From assembly GCF_004125265.1 (NCBI RefSeq), contig NZ_RDTE01000001.1, positions 62,001 to 126,000 on the forward strand: a DNA stretch of 64,000 bases, read 5' to 3'. Source of the DNA: Streptomyces lydicus (GTDB lineage: Bacteria > Actinomycetota > Actinomycetes > Streptomycetales > Streptomycetaceae). Positions 42,419-52,017 of this stretch are shown here, one piece after another. The notes under the pieces were generated by a model that saw nothing but the letters and a program-made list of their open reading frames with translations, had not been told where the DNA came from and ran no database searches. Numbering within the stretch: position 1 is the stretch's first letter; the number at the start of each line of letters is the position of its first letter. The position numbers and the translations under genes were made by a program.

Positions 42419-42826
42419 CAGCGTCCTTTCTGCCTACCCGTCTGTCGTGAGCGCAGGACGTCAAGGGCAGTTTGACGTGGCTGCGAGCGCGGGTTCGCCC
42501 AGGCCTGGGACCGCGGCTTGGCCGGGAGAACGATCGCAGACACCCTCCCACTCCGGTAGGCGGCCCGCCCATTGCCGGCTTCGGGCAGAAGCCGTCGACG
42601 GGTAGGCCAACGGATCGACAGCGGCTGGCTGGAGAATCGGGCAGGCGTGGTGTTCGGGAGGAGGACTGGCTGCGTTGTGTCGGAGCCGGGCGGAACAGGA
42701 CAGGGCGGACCGCCCGTACGGCTGTCCTGCACTCACCGGAGGGTGCGGCCTTGGCGCAGGCGCGCGCGGCTCGTGGCCGCGGCGGCGGGCGGCTCAACGC
42801 CGACGAGGACCAGCGGGCCCGCGCTC

Positions 42827-43002
42827 ATGATGACGAGACCGGGCCCCGGGTTCTACTACCACGTCCAGCAGCCGCAGAACGAGGCGCCTGCGAGTGGGCT
42901 CAGGACACACTCGCGGCGTTCGACGCCGAGCATCCGCAGATTGTCACGGCGCTGAACGAGCAGGAGGCCGCCGAGGTACGCCGGCGCCTGGGCGTCTTCT
43001 GA
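42827..43002 (+). pseudogene. Possible small gene broken by a frameshift
   Basis: One frame from ATG 42827 gives MMTRPGPGFYYHVQQPQNEA. From about 42893 a second frame gives EWAQDTLAAFDAEHPQIVTA and then LNEQEAAEVRRRLGVF, ending at 43002. The two parts look like one short protein split by a single-base change near 42885-42895. No ribosome binding site was found. Not recognised. Confidence 0.35.
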
Positions 43003-43073
43003 CCGCGCGGGCTGGTCAGGGGCTGGTCATGCCGGCGGCGGCTGTGGCTGGCTTCCCCGTGCAGTTCTCCTGT

Positions 43074-43646
43074 TCAGCGTTGCTGCCCGGAGCGCCGTCG
43101 GCGGGGCTGCTGAGGTGCGCGGCGGGCTCGCCGTGCGGGCGCGGGCTTGCCTTGGGCGGAGGATGTGGCGGCCGAGGAGAAGCCGCCCGGAATGCCTGGA
43201 CGCACGGGGGCCGACGTCTGCTGGACGGGCTGCTCATTGCTGCGATGCGGTCGTCCCGCGCGGGCGAGGATGGTGGTGTGGGGAATCAGCGGGGCGCAGG
43301 TCTCGCAGACTTCCTCGACGCTCCAGGCGCAGCGCTGGGTCGGGTCGTGTCGCAGGATCATCACCACGGCGCCCGCGCAGTGCACCTTGTCCGGGTGGGC
43401 GGCGCATCGCTGGGAGCCGCAGTGGCACCAGGCGTTGGGGCGGATGGTTGCCGCCTTGGCGTGGGCTGCGGCGTGCCGGGCTGCGAAGGTGCGCAGTGTC
43501 GCGAGGTCCTTGGAGCGGGGCGGCATCCGGCACGCTCGGGTGCTGCAGGTGACCGTGGCGGAGCGGTCGCTGTGTCCGGTGAGCCGGACCGTCCAGGCCC
43601 GCCCAGGGACGCGTTCGGTGGAGGTTTCGTTGTGCGCGGTCGTCAC
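43074..43646 (-). CDS. Cysteine/histidine-rich hypothetical protein
   Basis: 190 residues from GTG 43646; the upstream open frame lacks coding character. The core contains TVTCSTRACRMPPRSKDL, CHCGSQRCAAHPDKVHCAGA and CAWSVEEVCETCAPLIPHT, giving about nine cysteines and several histidines, so two zinc sites are likely. The last 60 residues are basic and proline-rich (KPAPARRARRAPQQPRRRRS). Nucleic-acid binding would fit. Not recognised. Confidence 0.6.
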   Translation of the reverse strand: MTTAHNETSTERVPGRAWTVRLTGHSDRSATVTCSTRACRMPPRSKDLATLRTFAARHAAAHAKAATIRPNAWCHCGSQRCAAHPDKVHCAGAVVMILRHDPTQRCAWSVEEVCETCAPLIPHTTILARAGRPHRSNEQPVQQTSAPVRPGIPGGFSSAATSSAQGKPAPARRARRAPQQPRRRRSGQQR

Positions 43647-43880
43647 GGCAGGGCCGTCCGTTCTGGTTGATCGGTGATGTGGGTCCACTATGTGCCACCC
43701 GTCCGTCGTTGAGCAGCAGGGTTTCGGTCCTCGGGCGGCGCCGTCCCGGACGGTGGGTCCGCCAGGTATGCCGGTGTCCCACCACGCGGCCGGTACTGTT
43801 CTGCGGCCGAAGCCGGGTTCGCTCAGGCCGGGCATCTACTGTCCGCAGGCGCGGGTCTGTGGTGCAGTGTGTCGGTGGCG

Positions 43881-44258
43881 ATGAATGCGGAGATGGACTG
43901 GATGGATGCCGTCAAGCTGCTGGCTCAGGACGGCGATCCGAGCCGGGCGGGCAGCGTCCCGGGCGGCATACCCGCTGGCCCTCCTGGCTCGCCGGACGCG
44001 CCTCGTCGCGCCCCGGGGGCGGTGCTGTCGGCTCGGCTCGGTGCGCTCGCGGTGCTGGGCAGGCTCTGCGAACAGGACCCGACGTTCGCTGAGGGCACCG
44101 CGCACATCGTGCACACCGCTCGGTGCCAATGGACCGTTGAGGGCTCCTCTACGCCCGCGCTGGAGGAGGCCGCGCTCCGCCTCTTGGCCCGTATCGAGGC
44201 GCCGCAGATGCCGGCCGGGCCGACGGGGCCGAGGAGTTCGGGTTCGGCACGGGGGTGA
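43881..44258 (+). CDS. Hypothetical protein
   Basis: 125 residues if ATG 43881 is used; a GTG four codons earlier is also open. Helical N-terminus (MDWMDAVKLLAQDGDP), a proline/glycine linker, then helices ARLGALAVLGRLCEQDPT and PALEEAALRLLARIEAPQ. No motif. It converges with the DUF1173-like gene, the two stops being 13 nt apart. Confidence 0.45.
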   Translation: MNAEMDWMDAVKLLAQDGDPSRAGSVPGGIPAGPPGSPDAPRRAPGAVLSARLGALAVLGRLCEQDPTFAEGTAHIVHTARCQWTVEGSSTPALEEAALRLLARIEAPQMPAGPTGPRSSGSARG

Positions 44259-44271
44259 CGTGTCAGCCACG

Positions 44272-45558
44272 TCACCGTGGCCGGTGGTGTCCGCTCCGTC
44301 CCCGGGCCTCAGAGCGACTAGGTGCTCGGAGTTGCTCTGGAGGGGCGAGGGCGGGCAGCGGCCCGGCAACGTCCCATTCGAGCAGTGGGCGTCCTTGGCG
44401 CTGGTAGATCGCCTGTTTGGTGCGCTTGCGCCGGTCGTAGGTCTCGCGGCCTCGGATGCCGTAGACCTCGACGAATTGGTGGGGGTCGGTGTCGGTGAGC
44501 ACGAAGTCGGGGAAGACGGCGTCGGTTCCGTCGTAGCGCAGAGGCTTGATGAAGCCGCGTCGGGCGGCGGTGAGGGCGTTGGCCATGACCGCTTCGTAGG
44601 AGGAGTCGGCGGGGATGTAGTACGCGGTGGTGAGCATCGCGGCCAGGTCGATGGCGGTGAGGTATCCCCTTCGGCTGCGTTCGACGACGAACAGGGCGAC
44701 GGGCGCGGCGCCGTGCGCGGCGGCGACCTGGGAGAAGGCGTGCCGGTAGGAGTGGGTGGCGCGTTCGTGCAGGGCCGCGCTGGCGTAGAGCGGAGTGCGT
44801 TGGTGGGCGAGGCGGTAGGCGACGCCGTACCGGGTGCGCGCGACGTCTTTGATCTGGCCGAGGACCATGCCGCGCTGTTCGGTCTGGCCGTGGCGCCCGA
44901 GGTGGCTACGGAAGGTTTCCAGGGCCGCGGTGTTGGTGTCGGCCGTCGCCCGGGTGAAGGGCGGCACGACGTAGAGGACGTCGTGCAAGTTCTGGCCGTT
45001 GATGGTGCAGTCGCGGAGCTGCTGGCGCAGCCGGGTGTGGCACACCCACCAGCTGCGCTGCCGGAAACGTGGCAGCCAGGCGTTGAGCTGGGTCTCCTCC
45101 CACAGCCAGTGCAGGAGACCGAGCAGTCCGAGAGCGCGTCGTGAGCGCCCCTCAGGGGTCTCGTTCGGAGTGAGGTTGTGCTGTTCGGGGGTTGTCAGGG
45201 TGCGGGCGAGGGGGGCGTCGAGACGGATGGACACCTCGTCGTCCGTTTCCCGGATGGCGTGGGTGCTGTAGCCGTCGCGGCCGGACAGGCCGGGCGCGAG
45301 CTTGTGGAAGGGGCAGTCGGTTTGGTGTTTCTCGCCCTCGCCGGGCCAGCCCGCCAGGTGGTAGCGGCCCGCGCGGGTGCAGCGGATGACCAGTCGTAGG
45401 GCGGGCTGCCGGCACAGGCAGGAGGCGTGTCCGACCTCGGCCTTGGCGCGGGTGAACAGCGGGGCGGCCTCGGTTGCGTGTTCACGCAGCCAGGACAGTG
45501 ACAGGGTGCGGCCGGCCAGTTGGATGCGGCCGCTGTCGGTTGCGGTGGGCATGCTCAC
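44272..45558 (-). CDS. DUF1173-like protein, probable PD-(D/E)xK nuclease fold
   Basis: 428 residues from ATG 45558. The N-terminal part has CLCRQPALRLVIRC, YHLAGWPGEGEKH and CPFHKLAPG, a zinc-binding-like block typical of DUF1173 proteins. Those are mostly found near conjugation genes of plasmids and integrative elements. Near the C-terminus PDFVLTD, FVEVYGI and RKRTKQAIY follow the D...ExY...K order of PD-(D/E)xK nucleases. It lies directly downstream of the relaxase gene (90 nt), so a role in DNA transfer is likely. Both the nuclease call and the family name are from memory of patterns. Confidence 0.65.
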   Translation of the reverse strand: MSMPTATDSGRIQLAGRTLSLSWLREHATEAAPLFTRAKAEVGHASCLCRQPALRLVIRCTRAGRYHLAGWPGEGEKHQTDCPFHKLAPGLSGRDGYSTHAIRETDDEVSIRLDAPLARTLTTPEQHNLTPNETPEGRSRRALGLLGLLHWLWEETQLNAWLPRFRQRSWWVCHTRLRQQLRDCTINGQNLHDVLYVVPPFTRATADTNTAALETFRSHLGRHGQTEQRGMVLGQIKDVARTRYGVAYRLAHQRTPLYASAALHERATHSYRHAFSQVAAAHGAAPVALFVVERSRRGYLTAIDLAAMLTTAYYIPADSSYEAVMANALTAARRGFIKPLRYDGTDAVFPDFVLTDTDPHQFVEVYGIRGRETYDRRKRTKQAIYQRQGRPLLEWDVAGPLPALAPPEQLRAPSRSEARGRSGHHRPR

Positions 45559-45648
45559 GCTCCTCCAGCCTGGTGTGGTCTGCCGGCGCCGGCCGGCCGT
45601 ATCTGCAAGGTCGCCTCGTCGGGCGGCGTTGTCGTTCGGGTTCGGGCA

Positions 45649-48600
45649 TCAGCGTGCCGGTCGGTGTCCGGGCCGCTGGTGTGTGTCCGGCGGCGGCTGG
45701 CGTAGTGGCGAGTTGGGTGGCAGGAGGGCCGTGCGTTCGGCTGTGGTGCGGGTTCGCATCTGTTCCAGGCGTCGTTGGATGCGGGCGTGGGTGTAGAGGT
45801 CGATGGCGTCGGTGAGGTGGTCCCATTCCTCGCCGTCGAGGCCTTCGGGTCGCGGGCCCAGGATGTCGGGGCCCGCGCGGTGGTGGCGGCGCCGGTAGTC
45901 GCTGAGGGCGGTGAGGAGCTTGGTGTAGGTGTGCTGTTCGTCCTCGTCGTCCTCGCCCGGCGCGGTGATCTCCTCCATCCACGACTCGGGTGGGCGCTCG
46001 CCGGCGAGCACGGTGGCCAGGGCGTGCCGGGCCATGCGGGCGTCCAGCGCGACGGAGGAGAGGGGGGCGATGCCCAGGGGGTCGCGCAGGGCGGGGTGGT
46101 CGGGCAGGGCCCCGGAGGGGGGCGGTGTGTCGAGGTGGTTGAGGGCCGCCTCGATCATGACGGAGGCGGGGGCGTCGGGCGGGGGGAGGTGGAGGGGGCG
46201 GCGGCGGCCGGTCAGGGCGCGTACTCGGGCGTCCAGGTCGTCCCAGGCCGCGGCGTTTTCCGGGTCGGCGGGGCGCGGGCCCAGTCCGGGCACGCCCGTG
46301 ATGGCGTGGCGGGTGCGCCACAGTTCCACCAGGGCGCAGGTGGTGGCCCAGGCCGCGCGGCGCCGGGGCGAGGTGGTGGGGGGCGGCGGGCCGAGGGGGC
46401 GGGCCCATGCCGGCGGCGTGGTGGCGAGTGTCTGGCCGCGGTCGGCCAGGGAGCGGGTCAGGATGCGGTGGCGTTCGGCGAGGTGGGTGCGCCAGTGCTC
46501 GGGGGTGTCGGGGTGGGTCAGTGCGTGCCGGTCGGCGACCCAGTCGGGTATCTCACCGCGGTGGCGGGGGCGGTGGGGCGGGTGGTCGGGGAGACGCTCG
46601 CGCCACCGTAGTTCGGCGGCGATCTTGTCGGTGACCGCGTCCGCGCGGGCGAGGTGGGCCTTGGCCGCCTTGTGCCGGTAGGCCGTGGTGGCACGCCGTT
46701 GGTCGAGCGAGCGGAAGATGGCGTTCAGGGAGGCGGAGCCGGGTGGAGCGTTGGTGACGTCGCGTTCGCGCTGGAAGTCCTCGCGGGCGCGGTCGCGCCA
46801 GAGGAGCGCTCGGCGCAGCTGGGACTCGCGGGTGAGGGCGGCGACCAGGCGTCGGGTGGTGTCCGACATCGGTGTTTTGGTGGCTTGGGCGTGGCGGATC
46901 GCGGTGCGGGCGAAGGCCAGGTCGGCGGCGAGTTGCGTGCGGGAGATGTCGCCCATCGGGCGTTTGTTCCAGGCGGGATGGGTGTGGCCGGCGCGGGTGG
47001 TGACCGGGGCGGGCAGGTGGGTGACGGCGGCGTCGGCGGCCTTGAGTGCCTCGCGGGCGGCGGCGCGGTGGTCGGCGGCGAGCCGGGTCAGGGTGTGCAG
47101 TTGGGTCAGGGAGAGTTCGGCCAGGGGCCGGTGGCGGGCTTCTTGCTGGGCTGCTGCGGAGTCGTCGAGGTGCTGGCGCAGGCGCCAGGTCAGCACCGCG
47201 GCGGGGTCGTCGGCGTCGGCGAAACCGCGCCGGGGAACGGTGCGTGCCAGGAGTCGGGGAAGGTCGAAGCCGGCGCGTTCGGCGTCGTGCAGCGCGCGGA
47301 TCAGGGCGGGGTAGGCGTCGGCGGCGAGGAACCACGCCGCGCGGTCGGCGCCGAGGGCATCCTCGAGCTGGCCGGTCAGGCGGGCTGTGGTCGCGCGTTC
47401 GGCGACGTCGGCGAACTCGGCGGACAGCTGGCCGGGGGCGCTGATGTCGTGCTGCAGGGCGGCGATGGTCTCGGTCGCGGACAGTTGGGTGCGGCGGCGG
47501 GCGGCGATGGAAGCCAGCACGTCGTCCAGGCGGTCGCCGTCCTCGATGGCGAGGTAGAGGCGGTTGGTGCGTGCTCCCCGGGTCAGCTGTACGTAGACGC
47601 CCTCGCGTTGGGAGCGCGCGGAGGCCAGTGCGTGGGAGGTGTCGACGGTCATGCCCTGGGCGCGGTGGATCGTGGAGGCGTAGCCGAGTTCGCACTGGGC
47701 GGCGACGTAGGGGGCGGGCAGCCGGATCCGGCCGCGGTGCTGGGTGTGGCGGACCACGACGTCGCCGTCGGGCAGGATCTCGGTGATGGTCCAGGTGTCT
47801 CCGTTCTTGACGAAGTCGCGGCCGCCGCGCACGGTCATGCGGCGGCGGTTGAGGCGGGTGACGATGATGTCGCCGGTGTGCGCGCTCTGCCCGGCGCGCA
47901 GCGCGGTGGTGTGGCGGGTGTCGATGGTGCCGGCCTCGATGTGCCAGGCCTGGGCGCGCAGGTTGAGTGCGGTCACGGTCGCGGTGTCGGCGGCCGTCAT
48001 CAGCGAGGTGCGGCCTTTGCGCAGGTCTTTGGCCCAGGCTTCGAAGACGGCGTCGCACATGGCCTCGTAGTTTCCGGCGACGATCCGGCCCTTGCCCCGG
48101 TACCAGTCGAAGGCGGTCCGGTTGTCCTCGCCGTCGCGCAGGGCGAGGGAGGCGTCGGCCTCGCCGGCGGTGCGGAAGCGGTGCAGTTGGTCGAGTTCGA
48201 CGGCGCCGCCCGCGCGGGCGATGAGCCGCAGCACTCCCCCGGCCTCGACGGCGGCGAGCTGGTGCGGGTCGCCCAGCAGCCGCACTACCGCCCCGGCGGC
48301 GGCCGCGTCGGCGAGGATTTTGTCGAGCAGGAGGGTGCCGGCCATGCCCGCCTCGTCGACCAGGACGACGTCGCCGGGGCGCAGGGAGAAGTCCTTGCCG
48401 ACGGGTTTGCCCTCGGTGGCCCGGCCGCGCTGGTACAGCCAGGAGTGCAGGGTGTGCGCGCGCCGGTTCAGGTCGCTGCCGAGGACTTTGGCCGCGCGTG
48501 AGGACGGCGCGAGGGGGATCAGTCGGCCGCCGGAGGCATCCACCGCGCGGTCGACCAGCTTCATGGCCGTCGTCTTTCCCGCGCCCGCAGGGCCGAGCCC

Positions 48601-50343
48601 GGCGAGCAGGAGCTTGTCCGACGACGCGAACGAGGAGGCCAGGGCGCGCTGTCCGGCGTCCATCGGGCCGCGGTTCAGGGCGGCGACGCGGGCGAAGGTG
48701 CCCCGCCCCACCGGCGGGATGACCTGGGTGCGGGCGCCGGCCAGGAGCCGGTTCTCGGCGGCCAGCAGGGAGTGTGTGGTGAAGGTGGCCGAGCCGATGG
48801 GCCGGTAGATGCTGGTGCCGTCCATCCGCTGCAGGTCGGGGTGCGGCGGGTTGATCTCGGGCGGGGTGATGTCCAGGCAGTCGCTGTGGGCGAGCACCTG
48901 GTCGGTGATCTGGTCGGCGAGCTGGGGCGGGGCGGTGGCTCCGGCCAGGGTGCGCATCAGGTAGCGGCGGGCTTCGGCCAGGACGTGGCGGCGCCGGAAG
49001 CTGGTGCGGCGCTCGGCGACCGCGGCCAGGACCTCCTCGGCCGCGGCGGCCGGGTCGAGGCCGGTGACGGCGGAGCGGTTGCGCGCAGCAGCCTGCGCGG
49101 TGGCCAGAAGGTTGTCGACGGTGGGGCGGTCAGTGACCGCGATCGCCCGGCGCCGCCAGGTGGCGAGCAGTTCGTCCAGGGAGCGGGCCCGGCGCTTGGC
49201 AGGACGGGTCATCAACGTCGCCCGCCCCTGCAGGCGGGTACGGGTGGGCGCGTCGGGCTCGCGGCCGTGGCGGCGGCGGAAGCCGTCGAAGAGGTCGTCC
49301 ATCATGGTGCGTACGGCGCTGGCGCGCTGTGCGAAATCGGCGCGGATCCGGCGATCGATGCCGACGATCTGCATGACCGGTCGTTGGCCGGGGGTGACCT
49401 CGACCTCCTCGGTGGCAAGTCCCAGTCGGCCGCAGACCAGTTCCAGGGCGCGCTGGTTGAACAGCTCGCTGGCTACGACCACGTCACGCAGCAAGAGCCT
49501 CGAATCCAGATTGCGCCAGCGGCCGTCCGGTCCTCTCACGCGCGGGGATATGACCACGTGTTCGTGGAGCATGGGGTCCCCGGCGCGCGATTCGTAGTGA
49601 AGGTAGACCGTGGCCAGCAGTCCTGGCTTGGCCCGCTGCTGGGCCACCCCACCAGGGCCGGTACGCACTGCGAGGGCGTTGTGCTCCAGCCATGCCAGCG
49701 CTTCCGAGCGGGCTTGGGCCAGGACCTCGAGGGCGATCCGTCGTACCTCGGGGTCCCCCAAGGCGAACAGCAACGACAGCTCCTCGCTGGAGAAGGTGAG
49801 GTCATAGCCAGTACGGGCTTTTCTCTGGGGGCCGGTCCGTGCGGCCAGGAACCCGCCCAATTCGGCGCCGTCGGCCGGTGCCCGGTGGTACTCGGTCTCG
49901 AAGGCGAGCGCCGCGGTCCGCATCCGCAGGTCCTTCGTCTCCGCCTTCGTCAGCGGGCGGCACAGCTGCTCGCCGGCCTGCTGCAGCACCTGCTCGATCT
50001 CTCTGTCCAGCGGGGAGAGCTCGGCCAACTGCGGTACGGCCGGCCCCAGCTTGCCTGCCCGCATGGCTTGCCTCACGGAGGCACCCTGGGCCAGTTCCCG
50101 GGCCGCGATCGCCTCGGCGTTGGGGTGCATGCCCAGTCCGAACAGGGCCCGCATCTGCTCCTCGCTCACGATGCCGGACAGCCCCAGATCACGAGCGGCC
50201 TGCCCATGCCACAGGCCAGGCGGTACCCCCGGCACGTTCGAAGACACCGTCGGAGTACTGCCCTGGGCTCCGTCGCCCAGGGCGATGTTGCGCCGGTAGT
50301 AGCGCTCGCTCCCTGCGGTGAGCCCCTTCGCCGTCATCCCCAC
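45649..50343 (-). CDS. traA: TraA/MobF-type relaxase fused to RecD-like helicase
   Basis: 1564 residues from GTG 50343 (an ATG two codons on is possible). The N-terminal relaxase domain has the catalytic tyrosine pair YY (15-16) and the three-histidine metal motif H249, H260, H262 in HYESRAGDPMLHEH. The helicase domain has GPAGAGKTT (about 583-591), VLVDEAGM (about 658), GDPHQL (about 690), STIHRAQGM (about 894) and VQLTRG (about 918). About 550 further residues are helical and proline-rich, without a known fold. It would nick oriT, stay bound to the 5' end and unwind the strand during conjugation. No coupling protein or type IV secretion gene is present in this window. Confidence 0.93.
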   Translation of the reverse strand: MGMTAKGLTAGSERYYRRNIALGDGAQGSTPTVSSNVPGVPPGLWHGQAARDLGLSGIVSEEQMRALFGLGMHPNAEAIAARELAQGASVRQAMRAGKLGPAVPQLAELSPLDREIEQVLQQAGEQLCRPLTKAETKDLRMRTAALAFETEYHRAPADGAELGGFLAARTGPQRKARTGYDLTFSSEELSLLFALGDPEVRRIALEVLAQARSEALAWLEHNALAVRTGPGGVAQQRAKPGLLATVYLHYESRAGDPMLHEHVVISPRVRGPDGRWRNLDSRLLLRDVVVASELFNQRALELVCGRLGLATEEVEVTPGQRPVMQIVGIDRRIRADFAQRASAVRTMMDDLFDGFRRRHGREPDAPTRTRLQGRATLMTRPAKRRARSLDELLATWRRRAIAVTDRPTVDNLLATAQAAARNRSAVTGLDPAAAAEEVLAAVAERRTSFRRRHVLAEARRYLMRTLAGATAPPQLADQITDQVLAHSDCLDITPPEINPPHPDLQRMDGTSIYRPIGSATFTTHSLLAAENRLLAGARTQVIPPVGRGTFARVAALNRGPMDAGQRALASSFASSDKLLLAGLGPAGAGKTTAMKLVDRAVDASGGRLIPLAPSSRAAKVLGSDLNRRAHTLHSWLYQRGRATEGKPVGKDFSLRPGDVVLVDEAGMAGTLLLDKILADAAAAGAVVRLLGDPHQLAAVEAGGVLRLIARAGGAVELDQLHRFRTAGEADASLALRDGEDNRTAFDWYRGKGRIVAGNYEAMCDAVFEAWAKDLRKGRTSLMTAADTATVTALNLRAQAWHIEAGTIDTRHTTALRAGQSAHTGDIIVTRLNRRRMTVRGGRDFVKNGDTWTITEILPDGDVVVRHTQHRGRIRLPAPYVAAQCELGYASTIHRAQGMTVDTSHALASARSQREGVYVQLTRGARTNRLYLAIEDGDRLDDVLASIAARRRTQLSATETIAALQHDISAPGQLSAEFADVAERATTARLTGQLEDALGADRAAWFLAADAYPALIRALHDAERAGFDLPRLLARTVPRRGFADADDPAAVLTWRLRQHLDDSAAAQQEARHRPLAELSLTQLHTLTRLAADHRAAAREALKAADAAVTHLPAPVTTRAGHTHPAWNKRPMGDISRTQLAADLAFARTAIRHAQATKTPMSDTTRRLVAALTRESQLRRALLWRDRAREDFQRERDVTNAPPGSASLNAIFRSLDQRRATTAYRHKAAKAHLARADAVTDKIAAELRWRERLPDHPPHRPRHRGEIPDWVADRHALTHPDTPEHWRTHLAERHRILTRSLADRGQTLATTPPAWARPLGPPPPTTSPRRRAAWATTCALVELWRTRHAITGVPGLGPRPADPENAAAWDDLDARVRALTGRRRPLHLPPPDAPASVMIEAALNHLDTPPPSGALPDHPALRDPLGIAPLSSVALDARMARHALATVLAGERPPESWMEEITAPGEDDEDEQHTYTKLLTALSDYRRRHHRAGPDILGPRPEGLDGEEWDHLTDAIDLYTHARIQRRLEQMRTRTTAERTALLPPNSPLRQPPPDTHQRPGHRPAR

Positions 50344-50489
50344 AAGACCAGAAGAGCATCGCGGAACAGGCCCATGCGGGCTGAGCGGCGGCCAGGTGCC
50401 GAACCTCCCAGGGCTCAGGAAAGGATCTTCGAACTCGTCCCGCCAGAGGGGAATTTGGGCGCTACGCCCGGAGGCGCGTCAAAAGTGCC

Positions 50490-50690
50490 AGAGGTGTGCG
50501 ACAACCAACCCACCACCAACCGACAAACCACCGACCCCCACCACAACCAACCCACACCACCCACCACACCACCGACACCCACACACCACCGACACCCACC
50601 AGCACCACACCCACAGACCACCCACCATCACCAGACCCCACCCCCACCAGAACCTCCCTCCCCTCCCCTCCCCCACCCCGCGCCGTCCCG
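50490..50690. repeat. C/A-rich, almost G-free tract between relaxase and next gene
   Basis: About 180 nt of the plus strand consist almost only of C and A with few T, and isolated G. Short direct repeats such as CACCACCGACACCCA occur twice in tandem. It ends in a C/T-rich run (50645-50680). Such strand bias is extraordinary for this replicon. It occupies the divergent region just upstream of the relaxase gene, where an oriT or transfer-related site is commonly found. Confidence 0.8.
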
Positions 50691-50785
50691 TGAGCGGGAC
50701 CAGGCGCAGCGACGGGGGTGCTATGGCGTGGGACGCGGGCGGCTTGCCCTGCTCGGGGGCCGTACGGGCGGTTGAGACTGGCGCG

Positions 50786-51481
50786 ATGCGGCCCGTGACG
50801 GGCGGGCCCGGTCGGTTGGAGGTGGCTGCGGTGGCGGCGAGTCGGAGCAGGGGCAAGGGGAAGAGCGGCGGGGTGCTGGCGCGGCGGAAGGTGGCGTTGG
50901 AGCGGGCTGCGGCGCGGATGGCGGAGGAGCGGCTGAAGGCTGAGGAGGTTGAGGCGGAGCGGCTGCGTCGGGAGGGGGAGTTGGATGAGTTGGTGGCTGA
51001 CTTCGAGTTGGCGGTGGAGGACGAGGAGGCGGTGGTTGCTGAGGTGGAGGCGGAGGTGCGTCGGGTGCGTGAGCGGGGTCAGGTGCGGGTTGATGAGGCG
51101 CGGGTGGTGGCGGCGCGGGTGGTGCTGGCGATGGGTGAGGTTGGGGAGACGGTGGCGGGGTGTGGGCGCCGGTTGGGTGTGAGGGTGGAGAAGGTCAAGG
51201 AGTTGCGGCGGTTGGGGCGCGAGGCTGTGGCTGCGGAGGGGGATGTGGGGCGGGGGGTGGCCGGGCCCGAGAAGGGGTCGGGGAAGGCTGCTGGTGGGCC
51301 GGGGGCCGGGGCGGGCGGGGAGCCGCGGGTTGAGCGGGCGGGGGCCGGGCCGGCGGGCGCTGCGGGGTCGGGTGCGGCTGTGTCCACTCCCCCGGCTCCG
51401 GGGGCTGCTTCCCCGGCTGGCCCTTCGGTGGGTGGTCCGGGGGGTGGGGTGCGGTCGGGGTGGCCGGGGGCTTCTGGGTGA
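50786..51481 (+). CDS. Coiled-coil protein divergent from the relaxase gene
   Basis: About 231 residues from ATG 50786; the open frame extends further upstream across the C/A-rich tract without coding character. A basic head (SRSRGKGKSGG) is followed by a long charged coiled coil (about residues 33-105: VALERAAARMAEERLKAEEV and on) and a helix LGVRVEKVKELRRLG. A glycine/alanine/proline-rich tail completes it (about 160-231). Position next to the relaxase suggests an accessory DNA-binding or mobilisation protein, which is inference. Codon use is dominated by GGG/GCG/GTG, so the frame is not beyond doubt. Confidence 0.5.
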   Translation: MRPVTGGPGRLEVAAVAASRSRGKGKSGGVLARRKVALERAAARMAEERLKAEEVEAERLRREGELDELVADFELAVEDEEAVVAEVEAEVRRVRERGQVRVDEARVVAARVVLAMGEVGETVAGCGRRLGVRVEKVKELRRLGREAVAAEGDVGRGVAGPEKGSGKAAGGPGAGAGGEPRVERAGAGPAGAAGSGAAVSTPPAPGAASPAGPSVGGPGGGVRSGWPGASG

Positions 51482-51498
51482 GGGTGGCGGCATGGTGC

Positions 51499-51532
51499 GG
51501 CCCCGGCTTCGCTGTGGGGCGATGCCGGGGCC
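51499..51532. terminator. Bidirectional hairpin terminator
   Basis: Arms GGCCCCGGC / GCCGGGGCC around a 16-nt loop between the convergent genes ending at 51481 and 51553. Confidence 0.65.
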
Positions 51533-51552
51533 GGTGTGTGTGGGGGGTGGGT

Positions 51553-52017
51553 TCAGTTGGGGGGCTGCTGCTGTGCTGTCCAGGGGGCGGCGGGCCGGGT
51601 GGGTCGTTGGGGCGCGGCCGGCTGCTGGGCGGGCGGGTGTTGGGGCGGGTAGGTGGGGTGGGGCTGGGCGGGGGCGGGTTGGGGCTGCCAGGTGGCGGGG
51701 GGCTGTTGGACGGGGGGCTGCTGGACGGGGGTCTGGGGCGGGACGTGGCCGGTGAAGCGGTGGGGGTCGACGTCCTTGAAGTAGACGGTGACGGGGGCCT
51801 CGTCGTCGACGAAGATGCGTTCGTGGATGCCGGGGGGCGTGAGGATCCAGACGGTGGTGTCGTCGCGGCGCTGGGTGCGGCGGATGAGGGGCGGGGGGAG
51901 GGTGACCTCCTCGGTGGTGTCGGTGCTGCTGTCGTGCTGTTCGACCGTGATGTGGTCGACGACGGAGAACAGTCCCTGGATCTGCGCGAGTTCGTTGATG
52001 GTGGTCTGGTGTCTCAC
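51553..52017 (-). CDS. Hypothetical protein with proline/glutamine-rich tail
   Basis: 154 residues from GTG 52017 behind AGAGGGGAG. A folded, acidic first part (TINELAQIQGLFSVVDHITV, EEVTLPPPLIRRTQRRDDTT, VWILTPPGIHERIFVDDEAP) of about 95 residues precedes a low-complexity tail of proline, glutamine and alanine. No motif. It is the first of a run of co-directional small genes that continues to the window end and that resemble each other in layout, not in sequence. Confidence 0.65.
   Translation of the reverse strand: MRHQTTINELAQIQGLFSVVDHITVEQHDSSTDTTEEVTLPPPLIRRTQRRDDTTVWILTPPGIHERIFVDDEAPVTVYFKDVDPHRFTGHVPPQTPVQQPPVQQPPATWQPQPAPAQPHPTYPPQHPPAQQPAAPQRPTRPAAPWTAQQQPPN

Noticed and set aside
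46654..48501. A 615-codon plus-strand open frame
   Set aside because: Antisense to the relaxase/helicase domain whose motifs are unmistakable on the minus strand.
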